From CAZUZS01 sp964624795 (lineage in GTDB: Bacteria > Calditrichota > Calditrichia > RBG-13-44-9): DNA of 64,000 nucleotides. Made by a program: the position numbers and the translations under genes. This document shows positions 35,833 to 46,000 of this stretch, in pieces. The DNA is taken from assembly GCA_964624795.1 (NCBI GenBank), contig CAZUZS010000005.1, positions 46,499-110,498 of the forward strand, read 5' to 3'. Under the pieces are notes generated by a model. It was given only the letters and a program-made list of their open reading frames with translations. It did not search any database and was not told the DNA's origin. The first letter of the stretch is position 1. The number at the start of each line of letters is the position of its first letter.

Positions 35833-36807
35833 TTACGGAACAATTATGGTTCCGGCTTTCCCCTTCACCGCATCTCCGGATTTCTCAATAGATGTAATAA
35901 TGACCCGTTCGCCGCCGCCTTCTAAAAAATCGATGGCGGCACTGATTTTGGGGCCCATGCTGCCGGCCGGAAAATGCTTTTCCGCAAGATACTTCTTTGC
36001 CTCGGCAACGGTAATTCTATCCAGAAATTCCTGGTTCGGTTTCCCATAATTCAAAGCCACCTTCTCCACCGCGGTAAGGATCATCAATTCCTCCGCGCCC
36101 ACATCGCGCGCCAGAACCGCCGAGGCCAAATCCTTGTCAATTACGGCGTCGATTCCTTCCAGCCAGCCATTTTTATGATCGACATAAACCGGGATGCCCC
36201 CGCCGCCTGCGGCGATGACCACAACATCATTTTCAACTAACAGCCGGATAACCTTCTTTTCCACAATCTCCATCGGAATGGGCGATGGAACTACTCTTCG
36301 CCAGCCGCGCCCCGGGTCTTCTTTCAGCACCCAACCGGGACGCTGGCTCATCGCCTGCACCTGTTCCTCCTTATAGAAAGGGCCCACAAACTTGGTGGGA
36401 TTGGTGATGGACGGATCGTCGGGGTCGACCAGCACCTGGGTCACGATGGTTACCACGTCCTTTTTGAGCCCGCGGTCGTGCATCTTATTCTGAAGGCACT
36501 GCTCGATCATGTAACCCATGCCACCTTCGGTGTCCGCAACGATAATACCCAGCGGCAGAATGGGAACCAAGTGGCGGCTCTCTTCCACGCGGATCAGCGC
36601 GTTGCCGGCTTGCGGCCCATTTCCGTGAGAGATTAGTACCCTGTATCCCTGGCCGAGCAAATCCACTACTCCCAAAAGGCTCTGGCGGACATTGGTAAAT
36701 TGCTGATGAATATTCCCTTCTTCAAACTGCTGGCTAATCGCATTTCCGCCCAGCGCGATCACAATCGTTTTTGCATGACTCGTTTTCCCGTCTCTACCGG
36801 ATGGCAT
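35833..36807 (-). CDS. arcC: carbamate kinase
   Basis: A 324-residue carbamate kinase of the amino-acid kinase fold, which makes ATP from carbamoyl phosphate. Seen: V-I-A-L-G-G-N-A-I near the N-terminus, L-I-S-H-G-N-G-P-Q-A-G-N, A-A-G-G-G-G-I-P-V and D-K-D-L-A-S-A-V-L-A. The ATG at 36807 with GAGG 6 bases upstream is preferred over a TTG 12 bases earlier. No arginine deiminase, agmatine deiminase or carbamoyltransferase is in the window, so the source of carbamoyl phosphate is unknown. It lies upstream of sucC and downstream of the CpgS-like GTPase. Confidence 0.95.
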   Translation of the reverse strand: MPSGRDGKTSHAKTIVIALGGNAISQQFEEGNIHQQFTNVRQSLLGVVDLLGQGYRVLISHGNGPQAGNALIRVEESRHLVPILPLGIIVADTEGGMGYMIEQCLQNKMHDRGLKKDVVTIVTQVLVDPDDPSITNPTKFVGPFYKEEQVQAMSQRPGWVLKEDPGRGWRRVVPSPIPMEIVEKKVIRLLVENDVVVIAAGGGGIPVYVDHKNGWLEGIDAVIDKDLASAVLARDVGAEELMILTAVEKVALNYGKPNQEFLDRITVAEAKKYLAEKHFPAGSMGPKISAAIDFLEGGGERVIITSIEKSGDAVKGKAGTIIVP

Positions 36808-36883
36808 CGCTAACCTCAAAAAATAATTGTCAATTAAATTAATGGTTTTGCAATGAGAATAAAAGAATCATATAAAAAAAGAA

Positions 36884-36918
36884 AAATGCTGAAAACCTCG
36901 CGAGGAGGTTTCCAGCAT
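36884..36918 (-). terminator. intrinsic terminator after the CpgS-like gene
   Basis: Arms AATGCTGAAAACCTC and GAGGTTTCCAGCATT (one mismatch) around a 5-base loop. On the minus strand the stem is followed by a T-rich run (36883-36871). It lies between the CpgS-like gene and arcC and should separate or attenuate transcription between them. Confidence 0.82.
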
Positions 36919-36940
36919 TGAAATTACACCCTTTTTACTG

Positions 36941-38254
36941 TTACAGGAATTTCTTCAGCGCATCCGTTAAATCGGGTTTGCCGATTTCCTGCAACTCGTA
37001 TGTTACGCGCACCGCCGGCTTGTTGATGTTTATTAACTTGCGCAGGTCGATGGGCGTCCCGATGATGACAACATCGCAATCTGTGCGGTTGATAGTTTCT
37101 TCCAGGTCTTTTACCTGCTGATCGCCATACCCCATTGCCGGCAGCAGTGTGCCGATGTCCGGGTATTTCTCATAAGTGGCGGTAATAGTTCCCACTGTGT
37201 AAGGCCGGGGATCGACCAGCTCCGCGCTGCCGAATTTCTCTGCTGCTACAATTGCCGCGCCGTAGGTCATTTCCCCATGTGTCAGCGTGGGGCCATCTTC
37301 CACAGCCAGGACCCGCTTTCCCTTAATCAGGTGGTAGTCCTCAACAAAAATAGGCGAGGCAGCTTCCACCACCATGGCATCGGGATTGACCTCGAAAATG
37401 GATTCGCGCACTTCACGAACATCATCATTGTCGGCGGTGTCCATTTTGTTGATGACAATAACGTCCGCCATCCGCAGGTTGGCTTCGCCGGGATAGTAGA
37501 ACAATTCGTCGCCCGGCCGGTGCGGATCCGCTACGGTGATGTGAAGATCCGGTTTGTAGAAAGGAAGATCGTTGTTGCCGCCGTCCCACACGATGACGTC
37601 AGCCTCTTTTTCCGCTTCGCGCAGAATGGCTTCGTAATCCACGCCGGAATAAATCACATTACCGGCGACCACATGCGGTTCGTATTCTTCCCGTTCTTCG
37701 ATTGTGCATTTGTGCTTGTCCATATCCTGCAGGGTCGCGAAGCGCTGAACTTTCTGCTCAACCAGGTTGCCGTAGGGCATAGGATGCCGAATGGCAACCA
37801 CCTTTTTACCGGCGGCATGAAGCAGATCGATCACCCGCCGGGTGGTCTGGCTCTTCCCGCTTCCGGTACGAACCGCGCATACCGCAATAACCGGCTTGGT
37901 GGATTTGATCATGGTTCGTTCCGGTCCCATGACCTTGAAATCCGCACCGGCCGCATTTACCAGCGCCGATTTGCTCATCACATAATCGTATGGAACATCG
38001 CTGTAAGCGAAAACAACTTCGTTAACCTTGAACTTCTTAATAAGATCGGCAAGCTCACTCTCCGGGTAAATGTCAATGCCTTTCGGATAGAGCTTTCCGG
38101 CCAATTCTGCCGGATATTTGCGGCCTTCGATGTTGGGAATTTGTGTGGCAGTGAATGCGACCACCTCATACTGTTCGTTATCACGGAAAAATGTATTGAA
38201 ATTGTGGAAGTCCCGCCCGGCGGCCCCCATAATCAGAACTCTAATGCGTTCCAT
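36941..38254 (-). CDS. cyclic 2,3-diphosphoglycerate synthetase-like GTPase
   Basis: A 437-residue protein resembling the family named after archaeal cyclic 2,3-diphosphoglycerate synthetase (CpgS), common in archaea and patchy in bacteria. The N-terminal about 115 residues form a Rossmann-like domain (I-M-G-A-A-G-R-D-F-H-N-F-N). A P-loop follows at about 128-138 (A-V-R-T-G-S-G-K-S-Q-T-T), then D-G-G-N-N-D-L-P-F-Y and I-N-K-M-D, the latter like a G4 nucleotide motif. Mature archaeal enzymes make a thermoprotectant; many bacterial members sit beside carbamate kinase or carbamoyltransferases and probably do something else. AAGGAG precedes the ATG. A terminator lies between it and arcC. Family confidence is high, function low. 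Confidence 0.75.
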   Translation of the reverse strand: MERIRVLIMGAAGRDFHNFNTFFRDNEQYEVVAFTATQIPNIEGRKYPAELAGKLYPKGIDIYPESELADLIKKFKVNEVVFAYSDVPYDYVMSKSALVNAAGADFKVMGPERTMIKSTKPVIAVCAVRTGSGKSQTTRRVIDLLHAAGKKVVAIRHPMPYGNLVEQKVQRFATLQDMDKHKCTIEEREEYEPHVVAGNVIYSGVDYEAILREAEKEADVIVWDGGNNDLPFYKPDLHITVADPHRPGDELFYYPGEANLRMADVIVINKMDTADNDDVREVRESIFEVNPDAMVVEAASPIFVEDYHLIKGKRVLAVEDGPTLTHGEMTYGAAIVAAEKFGSAELVDPRPYTVGTITATYEKYPDIGTLLPAMGYGDQQVKDLEETINRTDCDVVIIGTPIDLRKLININKPAVRVTYELQEIGKPDLTDALKKFL

Positions 38255-38763
38255 GTCTTCTCCTTTATAATATTATCGTTTGAACTCTTGGACGACTCAG
38301 CGACTGTGTGAGCCGCCTCGTGAATCTTGTAAAGTCTTATAGAATATGAAAATTGATTAATTAGGATTATAATAGATCAGGGATGCCGATTAACTGAAGC
38401 CGTACCACTGCTGGCAGCCGATGAGATAACTCTCGATTAGCAAGTGTGTGTTCATCATGATAACTACTTATCATTCTGCTTTAGTAAATAGCGGCAAAAT
38501 ATACAAAACCGGGTTTTAAAACAGAAACCGAAAAAAATAATTTTGCGTCTTTAGCCACGGATTTTCATCGATAGAGATTGTATTTTGTTCCATTGTGGAA
38601 TACGTAATTCTGTATTCTGCAAATCGAACATGCTTTTCGTCGCACCGAATTTCGTTTGCCGCCGATAAAAAACCGGTGCTTTCCTTTGAATGAAAAAGCA
38701 CCGGTTATTGAAATTGTAATCCCGGCTTGCTCTGTCGACATTCCGCCGGAAATGAAAATTGAA
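38255..38763. other. intergenic region upstream of the CpgS-like gene
   Basis: 509 bases. The left part is the leader of the CpgS-like gene (AAGGAG ribosome site; TATAAT-like hexamers around 38345-38375 on the minus strand but no good -35). The right part contains the terminator of the DUF948 gene. A stretch near 38552-38575 (AGCCACGGATTTTCATCGAT) resembles a degenerate string often seen between genes in environmental bacteria. No gene is seen. Confidence 0.5.
38671..38706 (-). terminator. intrinsic terminator of the DUF948/YtxH unit
   Basis: A perfect 12-base stem, AACCGGTGCTTT with AAAGCACCGGTT, around a 12-base loop. Read leftward it is followed by a run of Ts (38670-38665). It ends the transcript of the DUF948 gene 58 bases upstream. 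Confidence 0.85.
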
Positions 38764-39150
38764 CTATGATTTGGAACGCAGCACATCAAGAAATGTGCGA
38801 ATGCCCTTCACCACCGCGGTCAGCGTTCCCAATGTTTCCACCACCGGCGTCTCTACTTCAGTGCGCAGGGTTTTCTCGAAGTTGACAACGTCTTCAATCA
38901 TCTCCTGGATCTTACGCACGGCCCCCGACAGCCCCTCCACCTGCGATTTTACCGAATGCGTAACATCGGTAATATTGGTGGTGATCTCATCGATATTGGT
39001 TAAAATCCCGGGCAGATTCTGATTCAAGGTCTTGGAAGTGATTTCCAGGCTTTTGGTTGTTCGGCGAATCTGAAGGAGAGACGGTACGGCAAAAGCAACA
39101 AGAATAAGGAATGCTATGCTGATGATGAGCAGACTAATTTGCCAGAGCAT
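38764..39150 (-). CDS. DUF948-like membrane-anchored coiled-coil protein
   Basis: A 128-residue protein with one N-terminal transmembrane helix (residues about 3-24) and a helical cytoplasmic tail resembling DUF948 (general stress protein type): a long amphipathic helix with heptad-like hydrophobic spacing (I-T-S-K-T-L-N-Q-N-L, then I-D-E-I-T-T-N-I-T-D-V). The ATG at 39150 has GGAG 8 bases upstream; an upstream in-frame start would add an implausible Arg/Lys-rich extension. DUF948 and YtxH proteins commonly pair, as here (31-base gap). Envelope-stress related by family context; no direct evidence. Confidence 0.8.
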   Translation of the reverse strand: MLWQISLLIISIAFLILVAFAVPSLLQIRRTTKSLEITSKTLNQNLPGILTNIDEITTNITDVTHSVKSQVEGLSGAVRKIQEMIEDVVNFEKTLRTEVETPVVETLGTLTAVVKGIRTFLDVLRSKS

Positions 39151-39181
39151 AAAATTTTCTCCTCTTTTAGGGATCGGGCGA

Positions 39182-39574
39182 TCAGGCTTTTTTCTTCTTT
39201 TCTGTTTTCTCTTCCTTAAAAGCATCCACTCCGGCATCAATAGCTTTTTTCAGACGGCCGCGGCTTTCCTCTACCGTCTCCTTGCTTTTTTCTGTCAGCT
39301 CCTCCACTTTTTCCTCAACTTCTTCCACTTTTTTCTTTGCCAGAACCTCAAGTTCTTTCAGGCGGGCAATGGCAGCATCGTAACTTTTCTTGCTCTTTTC
39401 CAGTGCCGAATCGTACTCCTCCCTGGCCTTTCCAACCAGTTCATCCGCCTTTTTGTTAAGATCGTCCCGGGTTTCCTTCCCGCTCTTGGGTGCATATAAA
39501 ATTCCGACTACCGACCCAATGACGCCTCCAATGAGTAAACCTTTCAGGAATTCTGCAGTCTTACCGTTTTCCAT
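39182..39574 (-). CDS. YtxH domain protein
   Basis: A 130-residue protein starting with the YtxH motif: F-L-K-G-L-L-I-G-G-V-I-G-S-V-V-G-I-L-Y-A-P-K-S-G-K-E-T-R, a short membrane-inserting glycine-rich helix followed by APKSGKETR. The rest is a long charged helix rich in Lys and Glu (about 40-130), likely a coiled coil. AGGAGGTG precedes the ATG. It is the first gene of a two-gene unit with the DUF948 protein. YtxH family members are stress-induced in Bacillus; the mechanism is unknown. Confidence 0.88.
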   Translation of the reverse strand: MENGKTAEFLKGLLIGGVIGSVVGILYAPKSGKETRDDLNKKADELVGKAREEYDSALEKSKKSYDAAIARLKELEVLAKKKVEEVEEKVEELTEKSKETVEESRGRLKKAIDAGVDAFKEEKTEKKKKA

Positions 39575-40062
39575 GACAACACCTCCTCTTAAATATTTTG
39601 AATTTATAAATAATGTTATTTTATAACGATTTATAACCGATTTAGATTCATCCTAAAATTAACAAGAGAAGATGTCACAGTCAAGCGAACTTCCTGCAGT
39701 GGCTTCTAAAAATTAAAATATTCTTCATTACGCCTGGTCAATCTGGGATTCTGGTTGCTCAAAGAAACGCCGGGTGATATCGGAACTCAATGTGTAGGAA
39801 ATTTTTGCCGGTGCCCAATGACCGGCGGCATTGGATCTCTTAATTATTCAGGATTATTGCCGATAATGTCGTTTTGTTTCGGGTGTTCTTGGATGGCGCA
39901 TGAATCTGCAATTTTTATCTTTAGATCTACCGGATGGCGACATACAAAATGTCTCCGAAAAAATCTTAAGATTTCCAATTGAATATTGTGGCTCAGTTGC
40001 TGTAAATTAGCGCCGATATGGATTTTCTACATTAGGAAACGGACCAACAAAGGAAGATTTGG
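39575..40062. other. intergenic region upstream of the giant fusion gene
   Basis: 488 bases between divergent genes. Apart from the promoter-like pair at 39979-40008 and the ribosome site AGGAAG (40051-40056) of the fusion gene, it is AT-rich with no gene, tRNA or repeat that I can support. Confidence 0.5.
39979..40008 (+). promoter_or_regulatory. possible promoter of the fusion gene
   Basis: TTGAAT (39979-39984), an 18-base spacer and TAAATT (40003-40008). Transcription would start about 50 bases before the ATG at 40063. Weaker than the TTGACA promoters elsewhere, so tentative. Confidence 0.35.
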
Positions 40063-43000
40063 ATGATTGCTTCGAATTTTCAGACAGAATTTGATTTTCT
40101 GCAGGCGAAGAGCGCAGAGAAGCGAATAAAAGCACAACAGTCCGCCGTTGGACTTTTGCTTGAAAAATACACGCAAGAATTTGCCTCGAAAGAACAAATT
40201 GAGCGCGACCCCCTGTGTTCCGAGCTTCGGAAGTTGTTAAGTGGAGCTTCTTCGATTTTTCCCCTGAATCCCGTTCAGCAGGAAGTTTACCATGGCGATT
40301 CGGGCACAGCGTTTGTTCCCTCCGGACTCAAAAAAGTATTGCTCAATATTCGCTCACGGTTCGTAGTACGTCCCGGCACACTGGCCGATCTCCAAAAGTT
40401 TGTCCGATTCGCATTCGAAAGGAAAATAAAATATACCATTCGGGGAGCCGGTACCTGGCCGTTTGGCGGTTCCGTTCCCATGAACCAGGAAATCATTCTC
40501 GATCTTTCTTACCTTGATTTTTTTAAGGTAGATACGAAACAGAGCCGGGTAGTCGCCGGTCCCGGCGTTATTTTCGCCGATTTGCGGAATGCGCTGCGGG
40601 AAAGCGGATTCGGGTTGCGGCAGGATATTACCAATCCCAATTCCGGCACGGTGTGCGGCTGGGTTGTAACCGGCGGTTTGGGAATCGGAGCCTTCAAATA
40701 CGGGCATGTGAAGAATTCGGTTGAAGCGGTTTTTCTCATGCAGCCGGATGGAGAGTGGAGAATTCTCACGCCCACTGACGATAATTTTGCGACAGTGTTC
40801 GGCAGCGAGGGTCAGGTTGGAATTGTGGCCGGTGTCGTGCTGAAAGTCATCCCATTGAGCTACGTATCCAAACCCTACGCGTTTTCTTTTACCGGCGCCG
40901 ATTCCGTTCATCAATTCATCCAATTGCTCGACGAGTGGCAGCTCCGGCCGACATCGGTGATCTATTTTGATCCCAATTATATTCACACGACTTATGAAGT
41001 AGAAAAGGCAAAACTGCAGACGGAACTGCAGGAGGCGGTCGAATCCGGGGATGCGGTGCGGATGACCCGCCTGCGGCAGGACCTGGATGTAAACGAAAAA
41101 CTTACTGGCCTGCAGCACACGGTTGTCCTGGAATTCGATACCAAAGAAGATTACCAGAAAGCGCTGCGATACCCCATGTTCAGCTCCGGCAGCGAGCGAA
41201 AACGCTACCGCGACCTGACTTTCTGGCGGGTGGCGCCGGCGGTTGCTCACAAGTTGTGGGACCATCGCTACATGCCGGTGGCCATGAAGCCCCGCGGTCC
41301 CTCGATGCTGGTGAGCGAGACCATCGTCCCGCTGGACAAATTTCATAACTATATGGATTTCGTACAATCGGCTATCACTTACTGGACCGGCAATCCCGTG
41401 AAAACCGAAGGCCACATACTGAACAGCCGGGAAGCTCTGTTGCAAACCATTATCTTGGCCGACACCGGCACACTGCGGCACAAGCTTTACCTGGGCCTGG
41501 TACCGTTCATGACCCAAACCGCACTACATTTTGGCGGCCGCGCTTACGGAATCGGAATCTGGAATCTGCCGTTCCTGAAAGGAATGCTCCGCAACGGGCA
41601 GGCACAGCAAGTCGCCGACCTGCAAAACCTGAAAAAGGAACTGGACCCGAACGGCTTGTTAAACCAGTGCAAATACATCAATCCTACAGGCCGCAAATTG
41701 ACGTTGCGGATGTTCAAAAAAGCAACCCCGCTGTTCATGGAGAATGGCGTAAAAATTATCCATTCCGGAATGAAGAACGGACACGGAATCTCCTTCTATT
41801 CTCTTGGACGGTGGTTGTGGAAAGGGAGCAAGGCGCTGATGCCGAAAGTTGTTCCGCCCGGAATACAGGCCGACCGGCATCCACTGCTTGCCATAAATTC
41901 GGCCTGCGCCGAATGCGACAGTTGCGAGCGGGTTTGTCCCACCAGCGATGTATTTGGACTGCTTGGGCTGGCAACGCCCATTACGCGCCGCAAGACGGCG
42001 AATCGCCTGGCATTGGGCAAGAAGATCGGGCGGGAAGAGGCGCTGGGATTCCTGGTTTGCACGCGCTGCGATAACTGCACCCGGGTGTGCCCCACCAACA
42101 TCCCCCTCACAAAAATGTTCGACCTCGTCGAGCAGGACACGCGGTTCCAGCTCGCCCTGGGAATGGAGAAAGAAGAAAAAAAGGAGTTTGTGGAGCGGTT
42201 CTGGGAAGTGATGAAGGAGAGCCCGCTTTATGTAGAACACACCCTGGCTGAACAGAAGGAAGAGCGCTCCCACCTGGAGCACGGCATCAAGATTACCTAC
42301 CCGCGCGGATTTGCTTATGCCAAGCTGTTTATCGATCCTGAAACCTGCATTCATTGCGGGATGTGTGCCCACGAAAATGCATGCACTTACGGCGCCCGAC
42401 ACGGGCAGCCGCGCGAAATCCCGGAGCTTATCGATGAAAATTGCGCTTTGTGCAACGCCTGCATCAACTATTGCCCGCAAAACAAACTTGTGCAGGCGGA
42501 GCGGGAATATGTGGACGGCCTGATTGAGCACGCGGTCGATCTTGATGAAAAGAAATACTGGGAGACGAAAAAAAGCTACTTGCGCGATACAACCACTATT
42601 CAGCGCTCGCCGGAGCTTACCGAAATGGCCGATATCTACGTGACCGAAGATATTCTCATGGAAATCGATAAAGAAGCCTCCACCGGGCAGATCCCGGTTT
42701 CCGGAATGGGGCAGGGCGACCGCCACATGGGGATCGGCTTCGGCGCGGAGCGCTTCTCACACTTCCACATCGTAGGCCCGGCGCAGAACCGGCTGCACGA
42801 AGGCGATCCCGACGAGGAATTGTCGGTAAAACTGGGACGCCGCCACCGCTACTGCAAATTCGACCAGGAAGGCAACCTGCACAATCCGCCGTTTCCTTCC
42901 ATAAAACTCATGTCGCCCATCTTGTTCAATGCGGTGCCGCTGGAGAGCAACGGACGGGTTGAGCTGGCATTCATCAAAGTGGCGGAGAAGCAGAAAACCC

Positions 43001-46000
43001 TGGTAGCAATGGATTTTAACCGCTTCCTGGAATATTACGATTTCCTGGTGGAGGAGGGACAATATAAAAACCTGCCGCTGGTGGTGGTGCCGCGGGTGGA
43101 CCAGGAGATGATCAATCATTTGCAGGTGCACCCGCGGGTGAGCCGCGAGTTGCTTACCGACCTGTGGCAGATGCCCATGTTCGAAGTGCTTTACCACGAA
43201 GATATGCAGCGCACCATTCAATTCATAAAGGATTCGGTTTCCTCGTTGGATGGAAGGCTGCCGCTCCTGTGCGGTTATTTGGAAGTTTCCGAGCACAACA
43301 TCATCGGCGGAATGGAAATTTTGCCCGATCTGCAGGAGAAGATCGAGAAGTTCCTGAAGTGCGGCGTGGATGTGCTGCATATTCATGGGCTGCGAAACAA
43401 TGACAACTATTTCGTGACCTCCCAGGCGGTGCGGGCGGTTCATCACTTCCTGCTCGGCAGCGACCGGCGGCACGAGGTTGCCATTATTGCTTCCGGTGGA
43501 ATCCGGCTGGCATCGGACAGCCAGAAGACTATCCAGCGTGGTGCGGAAGCCACTTTCATCGGTTTTGCCGCGCTGCTGGCACTCGATCCATATGCTTACC
43601 GCGCTATCATAGAAGAAAAGACCACCACCGAAAAGCTGATGAACCTGGATATCGATTGGGCGGTGAAACGGCTCAACAACCAGATGGAATCCCGTAAAAT
43701 CCAGATCCTGGAGGTGCTGGGAGCGGCGGGATTCAAGGATTTGAAAAAGACGGTGGGCGAAGAAGGGCGCCTGATCGACTTCTACGAGCTGGAAGACCGC
43801 ATCCAGAAAAATGTTTTTGAAAAGGAAGACAAGATTGCTGTTTACCAACAACTGAACGGCAGGCTCATCGAAGAAGAAGCGCTGCCGCCAGATGCTTCTC
43901 CCCGCTACAGCGAATTGAAAAGCCGGGTAGTGGATTTGCGCTCTCCCCACCATTTTTATGAATTGGGCGAGATCAACCAGACGGTGTACAACCGCGATCA
44001 CGTGTGGCCGGGCACGCTGATTGAGACCATCGGACGCATGGCGAAAGGCGATCCGGCCATGTTTTATTTGAAGGGAGTTAAAAGTACCGGCCTGCTGGGC
44101 GACGGTTTCGATGTAATGAAGATTCTTTACCAGCGCGATCCCGATCTGATTTCCGATTCCGAGCTTGACCGGGTGAGCACCGCTGTTTCGCTGGACAAAG
44201 ATTTGATTCTTCGCGCCCCGTGGATGTTCGGCGGGAAATCGGTAGGTTCGGTGGGGCTGGACACCTGGCAGGCGCATGTGATTGCTTCCCGCGAGCTGGG
44301 AATTCAGTACGATACCGGCGAAGGCGGTTACCCCACTGCGTTTTTCCTGAATCGCAAGGGCGAACCGATTTTCTTTACCGAGCCGGAAATCCAGGCCGTA
44401 AAGAATTTATTTACTCATAACCGCCACTACTCCGTCCGGGAGATGAAAAACATTTTCCGGGAAAACGGGATCACATCTGATTCTCACCCCAATATTTACC
44501 AAACTTTGCAGCAATATCCTGATCTGCAGAAATTCCTGTTTTACGAAGTGGTGAATGAGAATGACGAAAAATATGTTTCCACCGAGTTGAAAACCGGCCT
44601 TTTCGGTGTGACCAAAGAAACCATCAAGAAGGCCCGGAGGGTGGTTATCGCCTACAGCCAGGGCGCAAAAATGGGAATTGGCGGGCACATCCTGGCGCAG
44701 AAGGTGAACAAGCTGGTTTCCTACCTGCGCGGCATCCAGGGGCTGGAATACCTGAACAACGAGAAGATCCAGTCGCTGGTGCAAAAGATCGAAAAATTTG
44801 AAAAGGACTCCGACCACCCGCTGCACGAAGTGGCCAAGTCGTCTTATCCGGACCTGCTGCGGGCGCAGGACGATAATGAGATTTTCCCCGAATTGAAATC
44901 GTGGCTGTGGCAGTTGCAGCAGCGCGCCCACGAGCTGAACGAAGATCGAAGAATCGATCCCATCGAATTCGAACATATTTTGCGATTATGCGAAGAGGTG
45001 ATCGGCTACTCCTACACCAGCATCATTTCGCCATTCCCGTTCCACAACTGCTACTCCATCGAGGATGTGAAGGCGTTTGTGGATATCGTACGTATGATTA
45101 ATCCGCAGGCGGTGATCTCGGTAAAAGTTTCGCCTTCAGTGGACATCGAATTTATCGCTGCCGGGCTGGGCCGAATCGCCAAAGATAACACCGAGGAAAT
45201 TCTAAAGGACAAGGCAGCGGAGATCCGGGAGAATACGCTCGAGCTGGGCAAAATGCTCTCCGATTACGCTAAAAAATACGGGATGCGAATCGAAATGTGG
45301 CTGGATGGGCCGCGCGGCGGCACCGGTGCTTCTCCAAACATTATCAAGGGACAAATGGGAATGCACATCGAGTACGCCATCCCGCTGATCCACAACCGGC
45401 TGGTGCAGGACGGACTGCGCAATTACGTCAAATTTTTTGTGAGCGGCGGCATCCGGACATACGAAGATGTGATAAAAGCAGTAGCGCTGGGCGCTGACGG
45501 GGTGGTCTGGGGAACGGCGCCGCTGGTTGCCATCGGCTGCGACCGCAACCGCAATTGCCACGACGGCTGCTCGCGCGGCATTGCCACCAGTAATCTGATT
45601 ATGCAGAAACTAAGAGATGTGGAGTTAAACACCCGGCAAATGGTGAACGCTTTCCTGATCATGCAGATGCAGGTGATCCGTTCGCTGGCAGCGCTGGGTT
45701 TCCGGGATATTCGGGAGCTGCGTGGCCGCTTCGACAAAATCCAGTGGCTGGGCCTTAAGGAGCGGGTGGATTTTCGCATTCGCCAGCGGCGGGAATTTCT
45801 GCAGCAGCGCCGGGAGCGCGTCGCGGAGCCGGCGCACGCAACCGGGCAAACCAACTGCGGTGTGGCCGCGATTATCGGCACAGATCCAATCCCAAGTTAT
45901 ATTCTGGATAAGACCCTGGCTGCCATGAAAAACCGCGGTATGGACGGCGTGGGAGTGGCAAAAACGCTCTGTTTCCCGGAATATCCGCATCACTACGCCT

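Noticed and set aside
40354..44277. Long antisense frames (387 and 506 codons) opposite the fusion gene
   Set aside because: Shadow frames produced by the biased third positions of the fusion gene; the translations are His/Arg/Gln-rich with no domain, and no ribosome site or promoter precedes them.
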